NCBI GenBank assembly: GCA_026981985.1 | Contig: JALSHZ010000005.1 | Span: 1-34,462 of the forward strand | Direction: 5' to 3' | Length of the DNA: 34,462 nucleotides | Source of the DNA: Gammaproteobacteria bacterium | GTDB lineage: Bacteria; Pseudomonadota; Gammaproteobacteria; UWMA-0217 | In this document: positions 29,421-34,462 of the stretch, in pieces | Layout: each line of letters opens with the position of its first letter | Numbering within the stretch: position 1 is the first letter of the stretch | Made by a program: the position numbers and the translations under genes | Notes under the pieces: generated by a model | Databases searched by the model: none | The model's input: the letters and a program-made list of their open reading frames with translations, nothing else | What the model was told of the DNA's origin: nothing

Positions 29421-30842
29421 ATGAATACAAGCTCGGTAGCCCCTACTGCCCCCGACGCACTGTCTGCCAGTGACAATCCGGATGTGCCCATGAAACTGGA
29501 ACCTGAATTGGCCTCGGTGCTCATTGTTGATGATGAGCCGGGTATGCGGCATTTTCTTAGCAAGGCGCTATGCAAGCGTTTCGGCATGGTGGAGGTAGCG
29601 GAAGACGCTGAAACCGCCGAGGCCTTGCGTCAGCGTTACCGTTTTGACGTGATCATCGCCGACATTCGCCTGCCGGGCTGTTCCGGGGTTGAATGGGTGC
29701 AGAAGGTTCGTGCCCAGGGCGCTGATACTGCGGTGATCTTCATTACCGCCAATGCCGATTTGAAAACCGCGATCGCCGCGTTGCGTGTCGGTGCCTTCGA
29801 TTTTCTGCTCAAACCCTTTCGCACCGAGCAGCTGCTGGCAGCGGTGGAGCGGTGTCTGGCACACCAGCGTGTCGAGCGCGAAAACTATTTGTTACGGCGC
29901 GAGGTAGGCCAGATCGACGAGGCCGGCATGGTCGGGGTGAGCGAGGCAAGAAAAAACCTCTGCGAAATGCTCAAGCGCGTCGCGCCGATGAAATCCACCG
30001 TGCTGGTAGAAGGCGAGACCGGCACGGGCAAGGAGTTGGTGGCGCGGGCGATTCATCGCTGGAGTGGCCGCGAAGGCAGCTTCGTACCAATCAATTGTGG
30101 CGCGTTCACTGCCGACTTGCTGGAGTCGGAGTTGTTCGGGCATGTCAAAGGCGCTTTTACTGGTGCGCAGCAGGCGCGTGACGGTCTGTTCAGCTACGCC
30201 AATGGCGGCACGCTGTTTCTCGATGAAATCGGTGAGATGCCCCTGTCCATGCAGGCGCATTTGCTGCGTGTGATCGAGGAGCGCACCGTGCGCCCCGTTG
30301 GCTCCAATCGGGAAGTCCCGGTGGACGTGCGGATCGTCGCCGCGACCAATCGAGATCTGGCGAAAGAAGTGGCTGCCGGACGTTTCCGCGAGGATCTCTA
30401 CTACCGCTTGAATGTGCTCACGTTACACCTGCCTGCACTGCGCGACTGCCAGGAAGATATTCCACCGCTGGTATCGCATTTCGTCGAGATGCTGTCGCGG
30501 GAAATGGGGATCACACCCCCCGAGGTGCGCGAAGCGGATCTGTTGCGGCTGATGAATTACGACTGGCCCGGCAATGTGCGCGAGCTGCGTAACGTCATCG
30601 AGCGCTGCCTGTTGCTGAACACCGGGCCGGGACAGTGTATTTCTGGCGTCGCTGCCCATCGCGCCAGCGCAGAAGACGACGACATGACGCTGGCAGCAGT
30701 CGAGCGCCGCCACATATTGCATGTGCTCACGCTGGAAAAGGGCAACAAGTCGGCGGCGGCGCGACGCCTGGGGATTGCGCGCAAAACCCTGGAGCGCAAG
30801 TTGAAGGAGTGGGGCGAAATGCAGGCAGCCGCCAAGCAGTGA
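29421..30842 (+). CDS. NtrC-family sigma-54-dependent response regulator
   Basis: This 473-residue transcription activator has a receiver domain (about 31-145; phosphorylation site D81 in IADIRLPG, conserved lysine K131 in LLKPF). The AAA+ sigma-54 interaction domain has Walker A GETGTGKE (198-205) and the sigma-54 contact loop GAFTGA (244-249). The C-terminal Fis-type helix-turn-helix is [20 protein letters not shown]. All functional motifs are intact. It is followed after 31 bp by its histidine kinase. Three sigma-54 promoters lie in the window, two of them with matching enhancer sites, so its likely targets are tupABC-mobB and the formate dehydrogenase accessory and structural operons. The inducing signal is unknown; formate or an oxyanion is possible. 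Confidence 0.92.
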   Translation: MNTSSVAPTAPDALSASDNPDVPMKLEPELASVLIVDDEPGMRHFLSKALCKRFGMVEVAEDAETAEALRQRYRFDVIIADIRLPGCSGVEWVQKVRAQGADTAVIFITANADLKTAIAALRVGAFDFLLKPFRTEQLLAAVERCLAHQRVERENYLLRREVGQIDEAGMVGVSEARKNLCEMLKRVAPMKSTVLVEGETGTGKELVARAIHRWSGREGSFVPINCGAFTADLLESELFGHVKGAFTGAQQARDGLFSYANGGTLFLDEIGEMPLSMQAHLLRVIEERTVRPVGSNREVPVDVRIVAATNRDLAKEVAAGRFREDLYYRLNVLTLHLPALRDCQEDIPPLVSHFVEMLSREMGITPPEVREADLLRLMNYDWPGNVRELRNVIERCLLLNTGPGQCISGVAAHRASAEDDDMTLAAVERRHILHVLTLEKGNKSAAARRLGIARKTLERKLKEWGEMQAAAKQ

Positions 30843-30873
30843 TGCAGCGGCGATTTTTGTGGGAGGCAACGGC

Positions 30874-32964
30874 GTGGGATTGATTCAGCCAGCCATCGAC
30901 GCCATTCGTTCGCGCCTGCGGCGCAAGCTGCTGGCGCTGGTGCTGTTTCCCATTTTGCTGATCGTCCCGGTCGCCTTGCTGTTGTCGCTGTGGTGGGGGA
31001 CGCGCTTTACCTACGATCAACTGTTTTTCAAGGTCACGACGGACCTTTCCGTGGCGCATGATGTGTTCCAGCGGGTGCGCCACGATTACCTCTCGCGGCT
31101 GGCGTTGCTGGGTGAGAGCTATGCTTTCCGCTCGGCGCTGGGGGAGGGAGACCCTCAGGCCGTGCGCCAACAGCTGGCACGCCTTGAGCAAAATGCGGGC
31201 TTTTCCTGGCTGTGGCTGACGGATTCCTCGGGGCAACGCTGGGGGGACGGTAACGATCGCGTCAGCCGGCCATCGCCGCTGCGCTCGGCGGCAGCGCAGG
31301 GTGAGGCGGTGAGTGGTGTGGAGATCTTCAGTGCCGAGGATTTACGCGCGATTTCCGAACAACTGGCCAGCACGGTCCGTCTGCCGTTGCTGGAAACTCC
31401 GCGCGCCAGGCCGACCACGCGGCAGGTGGAAGATCGGGGCATGATGATTCGTGTCATCTACCCCTTGCGGGACGAGGATGGCAAGGTGCTGGCGTTGCTC
31501 GATGGTGGTGTGTTGCTGAATCGCAATTTCGACTTTGTCGATGGCATTCGCGATCTGGTCTATGGCGAAGGGAGCCTGCTCGAAGGCAGTCTCGGCACGG
31601 TCACGGTTTTTCTCGATGATGTGCGGATCTCCACCAATGTGCCACTGCGTGCGGGGGAGCGGGCGCTTGGTACCCGGGTATCCGACCAGGTGCGCACCCA
31701 GGTGCTCGATGAAGGGCGTCACTGGATCGACCGCGCATTCGTCGTCAACGACTGGTATATCTCCGGTTACGAGCCCATCGTCGATTCGCGCGGAAAGCGG
31801 GTGGGCATCCTGTACGCCGGTTATCTCGAAGCGCCCTATCGGCGTGCGCTGTTTGGCGGCTTGGCACTGTTGATCGGCTTGTTTATCGTGTTGATGCTGC
31901 TGGCTTCTTCGCTGGCGGTCTGGGGTGCGCGCAGCATATTCCGGCCGGTGGAAGCGATCAGCCAGGTGGTGGCCGCCACCCGCCGGGGCGAACAGCGGCG
32001 TATCGGTGCGATTGCCTCGCAAGATGAGCTGGGTGAACTGGCGCGGCAGTTCGATGCCATGCTCGATCTGTTGCAGCAGCAGCACCAGCGGATCGAACAG
32101 GCTGCCAATGAACTGGAGCACAAGGTCGAAGAGCGAACGGCCGAGTTACGACGCAGCAATGAAGAGCTGCGTCAGACCATTCAGGTGTTGCGGCGCACCC
32201 GTCAGCAACTGGTGGTGGCCGAAAAGCTCGCCGCGCTGGGCGAACTCACTGCTGGGGTGGCGCATGAAATCAACAACCCCACCGCGGTGATGCTGGGCAA
32301 TCTGGAAAACATCATCGAAGAACTGGGTGATGCCGCAGCGCCGGTGCGTGAAGATCTCGACCTGGTGATCGAGCAGGTCTATCGCATTCAGGATATCGTC
32401 AACCGCCTGCTGCAATATGCCCGCCCGGATGCTTACGCCGGCTACCTCAGTTACGTCGATGTCAATGAGCAGGTGCAAGCCTGTCTGCGCCTGGTCGAAC
32501 ATCTGCACAAGCAGCAGCAATTCGATATTCAGCTCAATCTGCAAGCCTCGGCCGGCATTGAAATCAACGTGCAGGAATTGCAACAGGTACTGGTCAACCT
32601 GCTCGTCAATGCGATTCATGCCCTGCCGGAAACCAATGGCGTGGTGCGCGTCTGCACCCGTGACTGGGAGCAGCGGGGGGTTGTTGTGGAAGTGCAAGAC
32701 AATGGTCACGGCATCCCGCCGGAAAAACTCGATCAGGTATTCAACCCGTTTTTCACCACCAAAGCCCAAGGCGAGGGCACCGGCCTGGGGCTGTCCGTCA
32801 GCTATGGGCTGGTGCGCCGTTATGGTGGCTTGATCACCGTCGATTCCGCAGAAGGCGCAGGCACCACCTTTGCCGTGTATCTGCTAGCCGTACCAGAATT
32901 TCACGAGGATGAAGAGATGCTGGTGGAACAGTTGGCAGCGGTGGTGGAAGAGGGCGATGCCTGA
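30874..32964 (+). CDS. Membrane sensor histidine kinase with Cache-type periplasmic domain
   Basis: This 696-residue kinase is the partner of the preceding response regulator. The start is GTG 30874, preceded by GGGAGG at 30861-30866; the in-frame GTG at 30859 lies before the ribosome site. Architecture: a first membrane helix (LLALVLFPILLIVPVALLLS, about 20-40); a periplasmic region of about 280 residues resembling a Cache sensor, ending in YEPIVDSRGKRVGILYAGYL; a second helix near 330-350; HAMP; a coiled coil rich in Glu and Gln; HisKA with phospho-acceptor H464 in AHEINNPTAVML; and HATPase with DNGHGIPP and GTGLGLSVSYGL. All catalytic boxes are intact. It probably senses a small extracellular molecule. 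Confidence 0.9.
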   Translation: MGLIQPAIDAIRSRLRRKLLALVLFPILLIVPVALLLSLWWGTRFTYDQLFFKVTTDLSVAHDVFQRVRHDYLSRLALLGESYAFRSALGEGDPQAVRQQLARLEQNAGFSWLWLTDSSGQRWGDGNDRVSRPSPLRSAAAQGEAVSGVEIFSAEDLRAISEQLASTVRLPLLETPRARPTTRQVEDRGMMIRVIYPLRDEDGKVLALLDGGVLLNRNFDFVDGIRDLVYGEGSLLEGSLGTVTVFLDDVRISTNVPLRAGERALGTRVSDQVRTQVLDEGRHWIDRAFVVNDWYISGYEPIVDSRGKRVGILYAGYLEAPYRRALFGGLALLIGLFIVLMLLASSLAVWGARSIFRPVEAISQVVAATRRGEQRRIGAIASQDELGELARQFDAMLDLLQQQHQRIEQAANELEHKVEERTAELRRSNEELRQTIQVLRRTRQQLVVAEKLAALGELTAGVAHEINNPTAVMLGNLENIIEELGDAAAPVREDLDLVIEQVYRIQDIVNRLLQYARPDAYAGYLSYVDVNEQVQACLRLVEHLHKQQQFDIQLNLQASAGIEINVQELQQVLVNLLVNAIHALPETNGVVRVCTRDWEQRGVVVEVQDNGHGIPPEKLDQVFNPFFTTKAQGEGTGLGLSVSYGLVRRYGGLITVDSAEGAGTTFAVYLLAVPEFHEDEEMLVEQLAAVVEEGDA

Positions 32965-32975
32965 AAAGGCACTAG

Positions 32976-33117
32976 TTCATCACGGTTGAGGTCAGCGCTA
33001 TGCGTAGCAACACGAAGATCACGTCTGACGGCTTCCCCCTTTGTGAAAGGGGGTTTGAGGGGGATTTTAAGGGGCTTGCTGCGAACCCATGGTTGTTCCA
33101 ATCCCCCCCCCTAACCC
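32976..33117. repeat. Truncated, inverted copy of the MITE family
   Basis: The block AGTTCATCACGGTTGAGGTC is nearly the same as that just inside the left end of the 21669 element. It runs on through CCCCCTTTGTGAAAGGGGG to CCATGGTTGTTCCAATCCCC, the reverse complement of the right-hand part of the 23561 copy. The outer CTCAAGTTTCGG and the opposite end are missing. Confidence 0.7.
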
Positions 33118-33607
33118 GAATGGCACTTACCTAAGCGAACAAAGCATTAAAATCAATCAGTTAGCAATGGCTTGGCGATTGTAAAGTTATTGGGTTAGTC
33201 GCAAAGTGCAGCCGCAGAATAGGCAAGACGAGCTAGTGATGCTTCCTTGAGCAGGGCATAGGCACCGAAACACCAACGGAATTCTCAAAATCCGCCAATT
33301 ACCACCGTCAAAAAGTGTGAATTGGTATGAGAAAACCGTCACATGGCTTGGTAAGCTGACCCAGCCCGTCTGTAAGCGACAGCGCATCCCAGTTCAAGCG
33401 TGGATATGCGTCACTATGACATCTATCTACGGCTGATGACGTATATCAACGGCCAGGCGAGATATTGTGATCTGTCGAAATCCGCTGTGGATGTGGGATG
33501 AGGCAGGGTGCGGGCGAAGATGCGGATGTAGGGTTATACGTCCCATTGACGTGTTTAAACACGTCAATGGGACGTCTGCTAACTGTTATATTTAAAAGCG
33601 AGGTGAC
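33118..33607. other. Non-coding stretch before the AT-rich gene
   Basis: I see no credible gene. The only longer frame (33187-33387, minus, 66 residues) lacks any recognisable motif. The 38-bp palindrome listed next is the sole clear structure. Base composition falls toward the AT-rich gene at the right. Confidence 0.5.
33538..33575. repeat. Perfect 38-bp palindrome, 32 bp before the AT-rich gene
   Basis: The left arm ACGTCCCATTGACGTGTTT is followed with no spacer by its exact reverse complement. It ends 32 bp before the start codon at 33608. It could be an operator, a strong hairpin terminator without T-run, or a protein-recognition site. A perfect spacer-free palindrome of this length is very unlikely by chance. 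Confidence 0.85.
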
Positions 33608-34387
33608 ATGGATCAAAATCAAATAAATCAGGTTAAGGCCGTCATTGAAACATATTATTCGTTAGATATCGAAAAACTGATAGCGGATGCATATAAAGAC
33701 CAAAAGGATTTGGCAGCTGTAAAAATTGGAGAGTTCTCTGCAATTGAATTGGTAGAATCTTTAAATAAAGTTTTTGTTCAATTTAAAGAAGAATTAAATA
33801 CTACTTACGCAAAATCACTGCCATTTCAATATAATTTTCAAAATGAATTTGGCAGTGGTAATTTACATTCTGACCTAAATCAAATAATTGAATATATTCA
33901 AGGCAATCAGTTTTCGAATATCCCGCCTTATTTAAACAGAATAATTCATTATCAAGCGATTAACGGATTCTGGGAAAAATCCAAACGAAAATATTTCAGC
34001 CCGAAAGATAGAAGCTTCGCAAAAGAAGCTGAAAGAATAGACATAGTATCAAAGCATTTGGAGTCTTTGCTTGGTGAATCCAGCAATTTCTTTGCGTCAC
34101 TAACGCAAAAAGAAGAAGAGCTGGATAATTTTATAAAGCAAAAGAAATCTCATCTTTCAGAAATTGAATCCCTACTTGTAGCTGCTAGACAACATGCAAG
34201 CGAAATAAATGAGCTTAATTCTAAATCGGCAACATTAACTGAGAAAATATCAGTGCTGTCTGAAACAAGCGCCGAGAAAGAGGAATCTATTAGTGAGTTA
34301 CTAGCGACAATAAATAAGCAGCAATCTGAAAGTAAAAACTCAAGTTTCGGAGTTCACTTTCAGCGCATCCCCCCTATAAGGCATTGA
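33608..34387 (+). pseudogene. AT-rich coiled-coil protein gene, 3' end interrupted by a transposon end
   Basis: The frame encodes 259 residues. The native part runs to about residue 243; the last 15 or so residues (SFGVHFQRIPPIRH) are read from the inserted terminal repeat. I do not recognise the family. The N-terminal half is helical and polar (IETYYSLDIEKLIADAYKDQ); the part from about 150 is a long coiled coil (LTQKEEELDNFIKQKKSHLS onward). No signal peptide or membrane segment is seen. GAGGTG precedes the ATG. Its low GC content contrasts sharply with the rest of the window and points to horizontal acquisition. It may be the first gene of a larger foreign module beyond the window. Confidence 0.7.
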
Positions 34388-34462
34388 AATAGCAACAAAA
34401 AAGGCCTTGCGCGTGATAAAATGTTGATTCTCAAATCCCAACATCAAAATCACGGAAGGCCC
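34339..34462. mobile_element. Left end of an element sharing the MITE terminal repeat, cut by the window edge
   Basis: CTCAAGTTTCGGAGTTCA at 34339-34356 is identical to the left ends of the 21669 and 29075 MITEs, but the sequence inside differs (CAGCGCATCCCCCC and onward). The preceding 7 bp, GTAAAAA, would be the target duplication; the other side is outside the window. Near the edge, AAGGCC with GCGTGAT and ATCACGGAAGGCC form a loose inverted repeat that may precede a transposase gene. It might be the autonomous relative that mobilises the MITEs. Confidence 0.55.

Noticed and set aside
33187-33387. 66-codon minus-strand frame
   Set aside because: No start signal, motif or neighbour supports it, and it lies in a stretch with repeat debris.

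Overview
The window is a metabolic island of a chemolithoautotrophic proteobacterium. Its GC content is moderately high, roughly 55-60% by eye, except at the right end. A complete NAD-reducing [NiFe] hydrogenase operon in the Cupriavidus-type order hoxFUYHWI is followed directly by a class I fructose-1,6-bisphosphatase gene. Around it lie two different formate dehydrogenases and a tungstate-type transporter. This points to an organism that can use H2 and formate as electron donors and probably fixes CO2 by the Calvin cycle, most likely a beta- or gammaproteobacterium. The species cannot be named from the sequence alone.

Layout from left to right. (1) 231-815, a small zinc-ribbon protein. (2) 958-5279 (minus), a two-gene cytosolic NAD-linked formate dehydrogenase: an FdsA-like catalytic subunit and a fused NuoE-NuoF-like diaphorase subunit. 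(3) 5419-5920, a toxin-antitoxin pair in which both genes are frameshifted. (4) 6343-9656 (plus), a formate dehydrogenase accessory operon: DUF3305, DUF3306, a polyferredoxin and a TorD-family chaperone. (5) 9958-16678 (minus), hoxF-U-Y-H-W-I and fbp. (6) 17903-23502 (plus), a periplasmic respiratory formate dehydrogenase operon: small Tat protein, catalytic subunit, Fe-S subunit, a YceI-like protein and cytochrome b. (7) 23503-26045, a repeat-rich stretch and an IS3-family element broken by a 22-bp insertion. (8) 26053-28843 (minus), mobB and tupCBA. (9) 29421-32964 (plus), an NtrC-type response regulator and its membrane histidine kinase. (10) 32965-34462, a repeat remnant, a 38-bp perfect palindrome, and an AT-rich foreign gene interrupted at its 3' end by a transposon end.

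Three operons carry good sigma-54 (-24/-12) promoters: the accessory operon (about 6294), the periplasmic fdh operon (about 17811) and tupABC-mobB (about 28881, minus). Two of them have the same upstream motif, TGGGTCA-N3-TGACCCA or its half-site pair, at enhancer distance. The only sigma-54 activator in the window sits next to the tup operon. I infer one regulon coupling tungstate (or molybdate) uptake, cofactor maturation and the periplasmic formate dehydrogenase.

A family of short non-autonomous elements is also present. They have 18-bp terminal inverted repeats (CTCAAGTTTCGGAGTTCA) and internal CCCCCTTTG..CAAAGGGGG palindromes. Three copies are complete and each is flanked by an exact 7-bp target duplication. 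Further copies are decayed, and one terminal repeat interrupts the last gene.
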